A stretch of 64,000 nt of DNA from an uncultured Clostridia bacterium (GCA_947631455.1 CANRLH010000003.1:1-64000), one strand, 5' to 3'. Shown: positions 30,626 through 41,373, counted from the first letter of the stretch. Numbers and translations are program-made. Notes: generated from the sequence alone by a model not told the origin.

Positions 30626-31849
30626 ATGACAAGTGATTTTAAAAGAAAATCTAGTACTTTCAAAAAATTGTTTTATATTTTGCGCGAAAGCTTGTGTTTA
30701 CATACGATTAACAAAAATAGAGTATTGTTTTATAGCTTCGACGGTATGTATAATGATAATCCAAAATATATCTCGGAAGAATTACATGCGCAGCGTCCCG
30801 AAGTTGAGATTGTTTGGGTACATTCATCCAAATGCCACGATAAATTACCTGACTATGTGAACTGTGTAGAATCCAAAACAAGTGCTTATTACAAAGCAAT
30901 TTTTAGTGCAAATGTTGTTGTGGATAATTATACTGGGCTCAGGGCTGGTTTTTCAAGTAAAATAAATTTGTTACGAAGGCTAATATGTGTTTTATATAGT
31001 CGCAGGTTCAAAGGGCAGTATAATATATCAACTTGGCATGGAACACCCTTAAAACACTTAGATTTGGATCAACCAGGTATTAATCGTAAAAGAATAAAAT
31101 ATTATTCTGGTTCAGATTATTTTATTGCAGGTTGTGAGCATACAAAGAAAGCGTTGATAAGTGGGTTTAGCCTGAATGTGCCTTTTAAACTATACGGCAC
31201 ACCAAGAAATGATATTCTTTTTAGAATGGACATAGATACAAAAAAAATCAAAAAAAAATTATCACTTCCGTGTAATCAAAAAATTGTTCTGTTTGCACCA
31301 ACATTTCGAGAAAATGTAGAAATGAGTGGAGTATCACAGATGAGTAGTTTAAATTTTGCTAAATTGATTGAATCATTGAAAATGAAATTTGGTGGACTAT
31401 GGTGTTTTGTTGTAAGAGTACATCACAGCGTAATGCAGAAAATCAATACGGCTGAATTAATACAAAAGTATAGAGGTGTGCAGATCGTCGATGGTAATAT
31501 TGGCGATGATATGGCGGAATATCTGGCCTGCACCGATGTTTTGATTACTGATTACTCTGGTTCATTATTTGATTTTGCTCTGACTAAGCGACCATGTTTT
31601 CTGTATGCTCCTGACAGGGAACAGTATGAAAAGGTAGAAAGAGGTTTTTATATGGATTATGATGCGTTGCCATTTCCTAAATCGTACACCGCTGAGGAAT
31701 TGGTAAAAAATATTGCATCGTTTGATGAAATCAGGTATGGGCAGAAAGTGGAAAAATTTCTTGAGGATATTGGCAATGCAGAAGATGGACATGCTTCAAA
31801 GAGAGTGGTACATGATATACTTCGTTTCTTGGATACGTGTATGAAATAG
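30626..31849 (+). CDS. CDP-glycerol:poly(glycerophosphate) glycerophosphotransferase-family (TagB/TagF-like)
   Basis: WHGTPLKHLDLD, LFAPTFRE, DVLITDYSGSLFDFALTKRPCFLYAPD. Confidence 0.88.
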   Translation: MTSDFKRKSSTFKKLFYILRESLCLHTINKNRVLFYSFDGMYNDNPKYISEELHAQRPEVEIVWVHSSKCHDKLPDYVNCVESKTSAYYKAIFSANVVVDNYTGLRAGFSSKINLLRRLICVLYSRRFKGQYNISTWHGTPLKHLDLDQPGINRKRIKYYSGSDYFIAGCEHTKKALISGFSLNVPFKLYGTPRNDILFRMDIDTKKIKKKLSLPCNQKIVLFAPTFRENVEMSGVSQMSSLNFAKLIESLKMKFGGLWCFVVRVHHSVMQKINTAELIQKYRGVQIVDGNIGDDMAEYLACTDVLITDYSGSLFDFALTKRPCFLYAPDREQYEKVERGFYMDYDALPFPKSYTAEELVKNIASFDEIRYGQKVEKFLEDIGNAEDGHASKRVVHDILRFLDTCMK

Positions 31850-32018
31850 AAGAAATATATTAAGATATCTAACGTTGCTTTTAGAGAAGTTTATCAATAA
31901 AATTTTAACAAATGATAAGATATTAATTATTTTTAATAGAACCATTACTATCTATCAGGAACAAATTAGTATGTTGAGAAATTACTTTATAAGAAGAGAA
32001 AATGGAGGAGATCGAAAA

Positions 32019-33044
32019 ATGAGTGGAGATAAATGTTTCATTGTTGTTCCGGGAAATGGGTTTCCTAAGTATACGTATGAGGATATACATAAAGATGATA
32101 GAGTGCAGTTTTTAAACAGTACAACCGTAAGATGTCCCAGAAGTAAATTCCTTTCAACGTTGAAAAAACTGCACTGTAGCACGAAAATTAACCAGATTGT
32201 AAATCTTCCACTAAAACGGCTGATATGGGGATTTTCATTAGATAAAATTGATTGGGATCCGAATAAGCAGTATTATGTATTACTAATAGGACCAAAACCA
32301 ATGACTGCAAAGTATATGAACGAATTAAAAAAGAAACATAACATTAAATATGTGATAATGACAGCGGTTCCTTTAGGAGAAAATACTGAGTTAGGATACA
32401 ATAAATATTTGCTCGACTTTATATCTGCAGTCGATATAGATTATCTGTTTTCTTCTGATGTGGGGAATGTCGAAAAATACGGTTTTACATTTAATTATTG
32501 TCCATATTCAGTGTTCAATAAAAAAACAGATCAGATTGAGTATGATCTGTATTTCGCGGCAACCCCTAAAAAAAGAATAGATAATTGTTTGAAGCTATAT
32601 GAAGATTCACTCAAAAATGGCGTAAATGCAAGGTTTAGATTAACAAATGTGGTAAGTGTAAAACAAAAAGATTATGGAGAAGGAGTAATATATAATAAAT
32701 ATATAGAATATCCAAGCTTAATAGACGAAGTGCTTAAAAGCAATTGTATTCTCGAAATAGTTAAAGTTGGGCAAAGGTGCAACACTCTTCGCTATTATGA
32801 GGCTGTCTGCTATAACAAAAAGCTACTTACAACAAATAAAAATGTTGTAAACCTGCCATTTTATGATCCAAGGTATATGAAGGTTTTTGAAAAACCAGAG
32901 GATATAGACTGGGAGTGGGTAAAAAAACGCGAACCGATTGATTATCATTACGACGGAAGATTCTCACCAACTCACCTTATAGATAAAATAATAGAGCTTG
33001 AAGAAGAAAAAAAGAAAGAAGGCAGAGGATTTGCCGAGGAGTAG
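32019..33044 (+). CDS. Putative glycosyltransferase-like protein of polysaccharide cluster
   Basis: LRYYEAVCYNKKLLTTNK resembles GT1/GT4-like C-terminal regions; ATG 32019 chosen within a longer ORF (31875). Confidence 0.45.
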   Translation: MSGDKCFIVVPGNGFPKYTYEDIHKDDRVQFLNSTTVRCPRSKFLSTLKKLHCSTKINQIVNLPLKRLIWGFSLDKIDWDPNKQYYVLLIGPKPMTAKYMNELKKKHNIKYVIMTAVPLGENTELGYNKYLLDFISAVDIDYLFSSDVGNVEKYGFTFNYCPYSVFNKKTDQIEYDLYFAATPKKRIDNCLKLYEDSLKNGVNARFRLTNVVSVKQKDYGEGVIYNKYIEYPSLIDEVLKSNCILEIVKVGQRCNTLRYYEAVCYNKKLLTTNKNVVNLPFYDPRYMKVFEKPEDIDWEWVKKREPIDYHYDGRFSPTHLIDKIIELEEEKKKEGRGFAEE

Positions 33045-34443
33045 GCTTATAGATTTCTTTAAAAACATATCGTACACGTTCACATCAAATATATTGTCGA
33101 TGTTAATATCTGCGATAATAATACTTGTTGTTCCCAAATTCATAAATGTAGAGCAATACGGGTATTATCAGCTATATGTTTTCTATACCGGATATGTTGG
33201 AGTGTTGGCTTTTGGATGGTATGAAGGGATTTATCTGCGAGAGGGCGGAAAGTATTACAAAGACTTGGATAAGCCGTTATACTCCACACAATTTCGTTTA
33301 TTAGGGCTATGTGAAGTTTTCATTTATTTACTTATATTTATCTGCTCACTGTTTATTGTAGATGATAAAAACAAACATTTTGTAATCGGTTGCACCTGCA
33401 TAGTTGCAGTTTTTATGTGTTTAAGGTGGTTCATAACATTTATACTTCAAGCAACAGGGAGGATAAAAGAATTCGCTATAGTTACTATTTCCGAGAAAAT
33501 TATTTTAGTAATACTGGCTATATTGCTGATATTAACAGGCTACAGACAATTTCATTTACTAATATGTTCAAATGTCTTAGCTGTATTTGTATCGCTGTGT
33601 ATTGGCATCTGGTACTGCAAGGATCTGTTTTTTTCAAGTTGTATAAGTATAAAAAATACAGTTGGAGAGATAAAGGAAAACATCTCAGCAGGCTCTAAGC
33701 TTTTAATGTCAGGACTAAGTAGCTTGCTTATCATTGGCGTAGTCAGATTCGAAATAGAGCGTCACTGGGATATATCAACCTTCGGAAAAGTATCACTTTC
33801 ATTAAGTATTTCCAATATGGTGGTTACAGCGATAAACGCAATATCAGTGGTAATGTATCCAACGCTTAGAAGAACAAGCCAAGAGAGATTACCGGAAATA
33901 TACAGTGTAATGCGAATAATACTTATGGGACTGATATTCGGTGTACTTACGATGTATTATCCGATGATGAAAATACTATCGGCGTGGCTTCCTCAGTATT
34001 CCGAGAGCTTAAGATATGCGGCAATTCTGTTTCCTGTATGCGCATATGAGAGCAAGGTATCAATGCTTGTAAATACATACTACAAAAGCCTCAGGATGGA
34101 AAACGTTTTGATGAAATGCAATATGGCTTCATTGGCGTTAAGCGTTGTATGTACACTTATCTCAACAGTGGTGCTTAACAGCGTAACAATGGCGATACTA
34201 TCAATACTTTTTGTACTGATATTCCGTTGTGTGATATGTGAGTTGTTTCTTTCAAAAAGAATACCCATTCACGTAACAAAAGATATTATCATCGAAATAT
34301 TAATGACGATAGCATTCATAATAAGCAACTGGTTCTTTGGTTTTTGGGGAATGCTTGCATACATTCTTATGTATTTAGGATATCTGTACATAAAGAAAGT
34401 GGATATAAAAGAAGCAATAAATTTTGTAAGATCAATGAGGTGA
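32998..34443 (+). CDS. Wzx-like oligosaccharide flippase
   Basis: About 12 TM segments; NILSMLISAIIILVVPKFINVEQYGYYQLYVFYTGYVG is typical of polysaccharide biosynthesis flippases. Confidence 0.87.
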   Translation: MKKKKRKKAEDLPRSRLIDFFKNISYTFTSNILSMLISAIIILVVPKFINVEQYGYYQLYVFYTGYVGVLAFGWYEGIYLREGGKYYKDLDKPLYSTQFRLLGLCEVFIYLLIFICSLFIVDDKNKHFVIGCTCIVAVFMCLRWFITFILQATGRIKEFAIVTISEKIILVILAILLILTGYRQFHLLICSNVLAVFVSLCIGIWYCKDLFFSSCISIKNTVGEIKENISAGSKLLMSGLSSLLIIGVVRFEIERHWDISTFGKVSLSLSISNMVVTAINAISVVMYPTLRRTSQERLPEIYSVMRIILMGLIFGVLTMYYPMMKILSAWLPQYSESLRYAAILFPVCAYESKVSMLVNTYYKSLRMENVLMKCNMASLALSVVCTLISTVVLNSVTMAILSILFVLIFRCVICELFLSKRIPIHVTKDIIIEILMTIAFIISNWFFGFWGMLAYILMYLGYLYIKKVDIKEAINFVRSMR

Positions 34444-34447
34444 TAAA

Positions 34448-35761
34448 ATGCCCCAGAACAGCAGGAAGTATCTGCTAAAAAGGATAGCGGAAAAGAACCG
34501 GGAAATAAAAGTGGAAATGAAAAAAACAGAACTGTCTGATTGTGGCAATTGGTACTATGATGAAAGCAAGGGAGAGATACGAAATTACGACGGCAGCTTT
34601 TTTCAGATAAAGGGCATACAAAAATATGAAGGCGGACAAGCTGTTATGGAGCAGCCGGTAATTATACAGAATGAAATAGGATACTTAGGGATCATACGCA
34701 AAAAGATAAGCGGAGAAATGCATTACTTGATGCAGTATAAGATTGAGCCGGGAAATATAAATAAGATACAGATATCACCGACAATTCAGGCAACTAAGTC
34801 TAATTTCACACAAAAACACGGTGGTAGAAAGCCAGCATATCTTGAATACTTTGTAAATGCGGAAAAATATAAAATAATCGTTGACCAGATACAGTCTGAG
34901 CAATCATCAAGATTTCTTGCCAAGAGAAATCGGAATATAATCATAGAAATTGACGAGGATATAGAAGTCCTGCCAAGCCATGACTGGATGACGTTAAAGC
35001 AGATAAAGGAGCTTATGCGATATGACAATCTGGTCAATATGGATACGAGGACAGTTATTTCCTGCCTACCGCTTTGTGATGAGGAGTACTTAAGTGAGAT
35101 CACCGATGACAGCTTTAAACGGTCGGTGACTGGTGATGGTAAAAACAGATTGCCTGAAATATATCGGTACATAAATAATTACAAGATGTTTGAAGATACC
35201 GAAAAGAGGCTAGTTCCGCTGTATTCTCTGAAAAGCTGGGAAATGAAAAACGGTGAATTTGTATGTAAGGAACCTTACAGCTTCAAAGTGGTATTCTGCG
35301 ATATTGAAATTGAGGGCAGAGAGGTAAAGCATTGGACACAGCCGCTTTTTGAAGCATCTGGGATAGCGACCTTTGGACTTATGACAAGAATACATAAGGA
35401 CGCATATGAATTTCTTGTAAGGGCAACGCCGGAGATCGGCTGTTTTGACAAGATAGAACTCGGTCCTACTGTTCAACGAGAGTATGTTCATAACCATAAG
35501 CTCAATGAAGTGGACAGGCTTTTTGATGATAAGCTAAAAAGAAAAGAAGGGGTAGTGTTTGACACACTTTTGTCAGAAGAAGGCGGAAGGTTTTATCACG
35601 AGCAAAACAGAAATGTCATAATGAGAATAAGCGAAGAAGACTTAACTAAGCTGCCGGAGGGATATTTCTGGGTCGACTATAAGACGCTAAATATGTTGGT
35701 TCAGGTAAATAACTGTTTAAACATTCAGCTTAGAAATCTGCTTTCGGTATTGGAGTGGTGA
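34448..35761 (+). CDS. NDP-hexose 2,3-dehydratase (EvaA/TylX3-like)
   Basis: GGQAVMEQPVIIQNEIGYLGII...YLMQYKIEPGNINKIQISPTIQATKSNFTQKHGGRKPAYLEYF with a degenerate internal duplication (LVRATPEIGCFDKIELGPTVQREY). Confidence 0.8.
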   Translation: MPQNSRKYLLKRIAEKNREIKVEMKKTELSDCGNWYYDESKGEIRNYDGSFFQIKGIQKYEGGQAVMEQPVIIQNEIGYLGIIRKKISGEMHYLMQYKIEPGNINKIQISPTIQATKSNFTQKHGGRKPAYLEYFVNAEKYKIIVDQIQSEQSSRFLAKRNRNIIIEIDEDIEVLPSHDWMTLKQIKELMRYDNLVNMDTRTVISCLPLCDEEYLSEITDDSFKRSVTGDGKNRLPEIYRYINNYKMFEDTEKRLVPLYSLKSWEMKNGEFVCKEPYSFKVVFCDIEIEGREVKHWTQPLFEASGIATFGLMTRIHKDAYEFLVRATPEIGCFDKIELGPTVQREYVHNHKLNEVDRLFDDKLKRKEGVVFDTLLSEEGGRFYHEQNRNVIMRISEEDLTKLPEGYFWVDYKTLNMLVQVNNCLNIQLRNLLSVLEW

Positions 35762-36777
35762 GATTGGAAAAGCTAAGAATCGGAATAATCTGCCCGTCAG
35801 AAATAGCTTTCAGGCGTTTTATGCCGGCAATACAAAAATGCGACGGAGCGAAATACATAGGAGTTGCGCACGCAAGCGCAAAAGAGTGGTTCGGAGATAA
35901 AGAGGCGGACAGCACGGTAATAGATAACGAGGCAAAGAAGGCTCAGAGCTTTGAAGACGAATATGGCGGAAAGGTATTTTCGAGCTATGGGGAGTTACTT
36001 GAATCTTCAGAGATAAATGCGGTTTACTTGCCGTTGCCGCCAGCACTGCATTTTAAGTGGGCAAAAAAAGCTCTTGAGAACGGAAAGCATATATTTCTTG
36101 AAAAGCCGTCAACTACCAGTGCCGGTGACACAAGAGATCTTTTGGAGATAGCAAGAGAAAAGGGGCTTGCAGTGCATGAAAACTATATGTTTCAGTTTCA
36201 TAATCAGATAGAAGAGATACAGGATATAGTAAAAGGCGGGAGGATAGGCGATGTAAGACTTTATCGAATAGCGTTCGGATTTCCGCAACGTCAGAAAAAT
36301 GATTTCAGATACAATAAGGAGCTTGGCGGCGGAGCGCTGCTAGACTGCGGAGGTTACACCATAAAGCTTGCGTCAATGCTTCTGGGAAAGACAGCACAGC
36401 TTAAATATTCTAATCTTAATTATACAGATGAGTTTGATGTTGATATCTACGGCAGTGTTGCAATGGTAAATGACAAAGGAGTTACAGCACAGCTGTCATT
36501 CGGAATGGATAACAGCTATAAATGTGAGCTTGAGGTATGGGGAAGTAAAGGGTTTATTCGCACTGGAAGGATACTGACAGCGCCGGACGGCTTTGAGCCT
36601 GTTGCTGAGGTAACAGTGGGGAACGAAACAGAAATTATAAAGCTATCGGCAGACGATACATTTAAAAAGTCAATAGAAAAGTTCTGCCGGTGTGTAAATG
36701 ATAAAGAGCAGAGAGAAGAAAATTACAAGGCTATATTAAGACAGGCTGAGCTTGTCGAAGAGGCGAGAGGAGAATAA
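35755..36777 (+). CDS. Gfo/Idh/MocA-family oxidoreductase, likely NDP-hexose 3-ketoreductase
   Basis: AVYLPLPPALHFKWAKKALENGKHIFLEKPSTTS; position next to the 2,3-dehydratase. Confidence 0.82.
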   Translation: MVRLEKLRIGIICPSEIAFRRFMPAIQKCDGAKYIGVAHASAKEWFGDKEADSTVIDNEAKKAQSFEDEYGGKVFSSYGELLESSEINAVYLPLPPALHFKWAKKALENGKHIFLEKPSTTSAGDTRDLLEIAREKGLAVHENYMFQFHNQIEEIQDIVKGGRIGDVRLYRIAFGFPQRQKNDFRYNKELGGGALLDCGGYTIKLASMLLGKTAQLKYSNLNYTDEFDVDIYGSVAMVNDKGVTAQLSFGMDNSYKCELEVWGSKGFIRTGRILTAPDGFEPVAEVTVGNETEIIKLSADDTFKKSIEKFCRCVNDKEQREENYKAILRQAELVEEARGE

Positions 36778-36779
36778 AA

Positions 36780-37352
36780 ATGGCTAACTTAAAAATAACG
36801 GAGCTTGAGCTTTCTGGAGTAAAGATAATTGAACCTACATACTTTGAAGATTATAGAGGGTATTATTGTGAAACCTATTCTTCAAGGACTATGAGCGAAT
36901 ATGGACTTGACGTTAAGTTCGTTCAGGATAATCACAGCTTGTCATTAAAGAAAGGAATAATCAGAGGTATACATTTTCAAAATAATCCAAAGCCACAGCT
37001 GAAGCTCGTTCGCTGCACAAGGGGCAGGGTTATGGATTATGCTGTTGATTTGAGAAGTGATTCTCCTACATACAAAAAGTGGGTAGCGGTAGAGCTTTCA
37101 GCTGAGAACAGGAAACAGATATGGATACCGTCCGGATTTGGTCATGCGTTTATTACTCTTGAGGATAACTGTGAGGTACAGTATAAGGTAGACGAATGGT
37201 ATTATCCGGAGCTGGACAGAGCTATAGCGTGGAACGATCCTGAAATCGCGATAGATTGGGGAACCGATTCACCGATAATATCTGTAAAGGATACCAAAGC
37301 ACCGACACTTGCAGAAAGTGACGTAAATTTTACAGTAAAGGAAAACGGATAA
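36780..37352 (+). CDS. rfbC: dTDP-4-dehydrorhamnose 3,5-epimerase
   Basis: FVQDNHSLSLKKGIIRGIHFQNNPKPQLKLVRCTRGRVMDYAVDLR. Confidence 0.93.
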   Translation: MANLKITELELSGVKIIEPTYFEDYRGYYCETYSSRTMSEYGLDVKFVQDNHSLSLKKGIIRGIHFQNNPKPQLKLVRCTRGRVMDYAVDLRSDSPTYKKWVAVELSAENRKQIWIPSGFGHAFITLEDNCEVQYKVDEWYYPELDRAIAWNDPEIAIDWGTDSPIISVKDTKAPTLAESDVNFTVKENG

Positions 37353-38257
37353 TGAAAAAAGCAATAGTGACGGGAGCAGGAGGATTTATCGGCGGAGCGC
37401 TGACAAAAGTGCTCTCTGAAGATAATCTTGTTTATGCGATTTTATTTAGTGATAAAGAGAAGCTATCTCTATTTAAATCTCCGAACATAATTCCGATAGT
37501 AGGGGATTTAAACGATTGGGAGATGATTGCAAAACAGATAGATGCAAGCGAAGAAATAGATATTTTTTATCATCTTGCATGGGGAGGTATTTCCTCTGCG
37601 GCATATAAAGACATAGAGATTCAAAAAGAAAATATCACTATGTCTATCAACAGCGCAAAGCTTGCTAAATTACTTGGATGTAAAAAGTTTGTGTTTGCGG
37701 GAACGAATCAAGAATATCTAATGTCACAATCTTTACTTGACAATACAGTTACTAATGCAAGCGTTTATGGTATATGTAAAATGTGCGCAAGAAACGTTTG
37801 TCAGGTTATGTTAAAGGATGTAATGGAGTTTAATTCAACAGCTTTCACAAATGTATTTGGAGTTGGAGATTTTTCAAAAAGGACGGCGAATTTTTTCATA
37901 AGCAAACTAATGTCAGGAGAATCACTAAATCTTGTAGAAGGAAATAACAAATATGACTGGATATATATTGATGATGCTGTAGAAGGACTGATAGCAGTTG
38001 GAAATAAAGGAATAAACGGTAAGCAGTATTATATAGGGTCAAGGGTAATTCCAACATTCAAGGAAATACTTAATAAAGTAAGGGATATAATTTTTCCGGA
38101 AGCAATACTTAATTTTGGTGCATATAACGATGATACATATACAGACTATTCAAAATTTGACCTTGACGCCCTCTATAACGACACCGGCTTTGAATGTAAG
38201 GCAGACTTTAAGGAAAGTGTTTTAAAGACAGCAAAGTGGATAAAAGAAAACTTATGA
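37352..38257 (+). CDS. NAD-dependent epimerase/dehydratase, candidate NDP-4-ketosugar reductase
   Basis: Rossmann VTGAGGFIGGALTKVL; extended SDR with YGICK. Confidence 0.82.
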   Translation: MKKAIVTGAGGFIGGALTKVLSEDNLVYAILFSDKEKLSLFKSPNIIPIVGDLNDWEMIAKQIDASEEIDIFYHLAWGGISSAAYKDIEIQKENITMSINSAKLAKLLGCKKFVFAGTNQEYLMSQSLLDNTVTNASVYGICKMCARNVCQVMLKDVMEFNSTAFTNVFGVGDFSKRTANFFISKLMSGESLNLVEGNNKYDWIYIDDAVEGLIAVGNKGINGKQYYIGSRVIPTFKEILNKVRDIIFPEAILNFGAYNDDTYTDYSKFDLDALYNDTGFECKADFKESVLKTAKWIKENL

Positions 38258-38270
38258 AATGAGGAATAAT

Positions 38271-39449
38271 ATGGGCAGAATTATTGTAGTCGGAACAGGC
38301 TTTTCGGGAAGTATTTTAGCCAGAAAGATAGCAGAAGAGTGCAATAGAAAGGTTGAAGTAATTGAAAAGCGTCCGCACATCGGCGGAAATATGTTTGATG
38401 AGTATGATGAAAACGGAATACTTATCCAAAAATACGGACCGCACTTTCTGAACACAAATAAATATTTTATCATTGAGTTTTTAAAGCAGTACGGAGAACT
38501 CTTTCCGCACTGCACAAAGCTTTTAAGCTATCTGGACGGTGAATATATACGGTTGCCGTTTAATTTTGAGTCGGTTCAACAGTTACTTGGAGCCAAAGCA
38601 TCCGAAAGCCTTATAAACAAGCTGCGTGCTGCTTTTTACGGGCGGGATAGAGTGCCGGTTTTGGAGCTTGTTGATCATGAAGACAAAGAGATAAGAGAAT
38701 TTGGCACACTTCTTTTTGAAAAAGCTTTCAAAACCTATACATCTAAGATGTGGGGTATAGGTGTTGACGAAATCGATAAATACGTTCTTGACAGGGTTCC
38801 GATGGCAATGAATTATGACGAACGGTACTTGAATAAGGACTTTCAGTATCTGCCGGTAAATGGATTTACAGAGATATTTAAAAATATGCTTGATCATCCG
38901 AATATAGATGTTAGTCTGAATACCGATGCGCTTGAACATATAAAGTTTGATAATGAAACTCACACGGTAATGTATGATGGAAAAAAGGTTGATCTGTTGG
39001 TGTTCACCGGACCAATTGATGAGTTATTCAGCTACAAATACGGTAGTCTTCCATATAGGTCACTTGAGATTCGTTACGAGTATTTTAACAACGACAGTGT
39101 GCTTCCTGCTGAGATAATTTCTTTTCCTCAGGCAAAAGGCAAAACTCGCAGTACAGAATATCGTAAGCTAATGTATAGTGACAAGAATGTAAGCGGCAGT
39201 GTCGTAGCGACAGAATACCCTATGTGGTACGATAAAAACTCAGATACCGGCAATATACCATATTACCCTGTGGTAACAGAGGACAGTAACGAGATATATG
39301 CCAAATATGTAAAAGAAGCGGAGCAATACGGAAACATTGTGCTGTGCGGAAGGTTAGCGGAATTTAAATATTACAATATGGACATTTGTATAGAGCACGC
39401 ATTAGAAAAATTTGAAGCGATAAGAGAGCGTCTGGAGGAACAAAAGTGA
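38271..39449 (+). CDS. glf: UDP-galactopyranose mutase
   Basis: IIVVGTGFSGSILARKIAEECNRKVEVIEKRPHIGGNMFDEYDENGILIQKYGPHFLNTN. Confidence 0.93.
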   Translation: MGRIIVVGTGFSGSILARKIAEECNRKVEVIEKRPHIGGNMFDEYDENGILIQKYGPHFLNTNKYFIIEFLKQYGELFPHCTKLLSYLDGEYIRLPFNFESVQQLLGAKASESLINKLRAAFYGRDRVPVLELVDHEDKEIREFGTLLFEKAFKTYTSKMWGIGVDEIDKYVLDRVPMAMNYDERYLNKDFQYLPVNGFTEIFKNMLDHPNIDVSLNTDALEHIKFDNETHTVMYDGKKVDLLVFTGPIDELFSYKYGSLPYRSLEIRYEYFNNDSVLPAEIISFPQAKGKTRSTEYRKLMYSDKNVSGSVVATEYPMWYDKNSDTGNIPYYPVVTEDSNEIYAKYVKEAEQYGNIVLCGRLAEFKYYNMDICIEHALEKFEAIRERLEEQK

Positions 39450-40324
39450 AGGGTATAATACTGGCAGGAGGAAAAGGAACAAGACTATATCCGAATACAA
39501 TAGCAGTATCAAAACAGCTTTTGCCGATATATGATAAGCCGCTGATATATTATCCGTTATCAGTGCTTTTGCTTGCGAATATAAAGGAAATTCTGCTGAT
39601 TTCAACACCTGATGACATAGGAAATTATGAGAAGCTTTTGGGAGACGGAAGCAGGATAGGCGTGCATATAGAGTATAAGGTACAGGACAAGCCCAGGGGA
39701 CTTGCCGATGCGTTTATACTTGGCGCTGATTTTATCGGTTCAGACAGTGTTTGTCTTGTTCTTGGAGACAATGTGTTTTACGGACAGTATTTTTCAACAA
39801 TTTTGTCACAGGCAAGACAGCAGGCGGAAGAATACGGCGCGGCGATATTCGGCTATCCCGTAAAAAATCCAAAGGAGTTCGGAGTAGTTGAGTTTGATGA
39901 AAACAATAGGGTTATATCTATTGAAGAAAAGCCTAAAAAGCCTAAATCCAATTATGCGGTTCCCGGACTGTATTTTTACAATAATGAAGTAGTTGATATA
40001 GCAAAAAGCGTAAAACCATCAAAGCGTGGAGAGATAGAGATAACTTCGATAAACAACAGCTATCTTGAGAAAGGCAAATTGCATGTTACCCTTATGGGTA
40101 GGGGAATGGCGTGGCTAGATACAGGCTCGCCCAAGGGAATGCATAAGGCAAGCGGCTTTGTCAAGACCATTCAGGAGATGCAGGGCTTTTACATATCGTG
40201 TATAGAAGAAATAGCGTGGAGAAGAGGCTATATATCTACCGAGCAATTAAAAATAATAGGCGAAGAGTTAAAAATGACCGACTACGGAAAATATATCATA
40301 TCTCTAACGGAGGAAAATCAATGA
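39446..40324 (+). CDS. rfbA: Glucose-1-phosphate thymidylyltransferase
   Basis: KGIILAGGKGTRLYPNTIAVSKQLLPIYDKPLIYYPLSVLLLA. Confidence 0.96.
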   Translation: MKGIILAGGKGTRLYPNTIAVSKQLLPIYDKPLIYYPLSVLLLANIKEILLISTPDDIGNYEKLLGDGSRIGVHIEYKVQDKPRGLADAFILGADFIGSDSVCLVLGDNVFYGQYFSTILSQARQQAEEYGAAIFGYPVKNPKEFGVVEFDENNRVISIEEKPKKPKSNYAVPGLYFYNNEVVDIAKSVKPSKRGEIEITSINNSYLEKGKLHVTLMGRGMAWLDTGSPKGMHKASGFVKTIQEMQGFYISCIEEIAWRRGYISTEQLKIIGEELKMTDYGKYIISLTEENQ

Positions 40325-41340
40325 CCATAATCGTCACCGGAGGAGCCGGATTTATAGGAAGTAACTTTATATTTCATATGTTAAAAAAGCATCCTAGCTA
40401 CCGTATAGTTTGTCTTGACAAGCTGACATATGCGGGAAATCTTTCAACGCTTGAATCGGTAATGAATAATACAAACTTTCGATTTGTAAAGCTGGATATA
40501 TGCGACAGAGAGGGAGTATACAAGCTTTTTGAAGAAGAGCATCCGGATATAGTGGTAAACTTTGCCGCAGAAAGCCACGTTGACCGCTCTATTGAAAACC
40601 CGGAGGTGTTTTTGCAGACGAATATCCTTGGCACACAAGTTCTTATGGATGCCTGCAGGAAGTACGGAATCACAAGATATCATCAGGTTTCAACAGATGA
40701 AGTATACGGAGATCTTCCGCTTGACAGTCCGGGTATGTTTTTCACAGAGGAGACGCCTATCCATACAAGCTCACCGTACAGCGCATCAAAGGCAAGCGCT
40801 GATTTGCTGGTTCTTGCGTATCACAGGACATACGGGCTACCAGTAACAATAAGCCGATGCTCAAACAACTATGGGCCTTATCATTTTCCTGAAAAGCTGA
40901 TACCGCTTATGATAGCGAATGCCTTAAATGACAAGCCTCTTCCGGTATATGGAAAGGGAGAGAATGTGAGAGACTGGCTTTATGTTGAAGACCACTGCAA
41001 GGCGATAGATCTGATAATCCACAAGGGACGAGTGGGTGAGATTTACAATGTCGGCGGACACAACGAGATGAGAAATATTGACATTGTAAAGCTTATCTGC
41101 AAGGAGCTCAACAAGCCCGAGAGCCTTATAACATATGTCACAGACAGAAAGGGACACGATCTGAGATACGCGATAGACCCGACAAAGATTCATAATGAAC
41201 TTGGCTGGCTGCCTGAGACAAAGTTTGAGGACGGAATAAAGAAAACTATACGGTGGTATCTAGACAACCGCGATTGGTGGGAGGATATCATATCGGGTGA
41301 GTATGTGAGTTATTACAGAAAACTGTATGGAGATATGTAA
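40321..41340 (+). CDS. rfbB: dTDP-glucose 4,6-dehydratase
   Basis: IIVTGGAGFIGSNFIFHMLKKHPSYRIVCLDKLTYAGNL...YSASKASADLLV; ATG 40321 (the track start 40198 overlaps rfbA). Confidence 0.96.
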   Translation: MTIIVTGGAGFIGSNFIFHMLKKHPSYRIVCLDKLTYAGNLSTLESVMNNTNFRFVKLDICDREGVYKLFEEEHPDIVVNFAAESHVDRSIENPEVFLQTNILGTQVLMDACRKYGITRYHQVSTDEVYGDLPLDSPGMFFTEETPIHTSSPYSASKASADLLVLAYHRTYGLPVTISRCSNNYGPYHFPEKLIPLMIANALNDKPLPVYGKGENVRDWLYVEDHCKAIDLIIHKGRVGEIYNVGGHNEMRNIDIVKLICKELNKPESLITYVTDRKGHDLRYAIDPTKIHNELGWLPETKFEDGIKKTIRWYLDNRDWWEDIISGEYVSYYRKLYGDM

Positions 41341-41373
41341 AGCTATAATGTATTATCTGAAAGGAACTATCTT

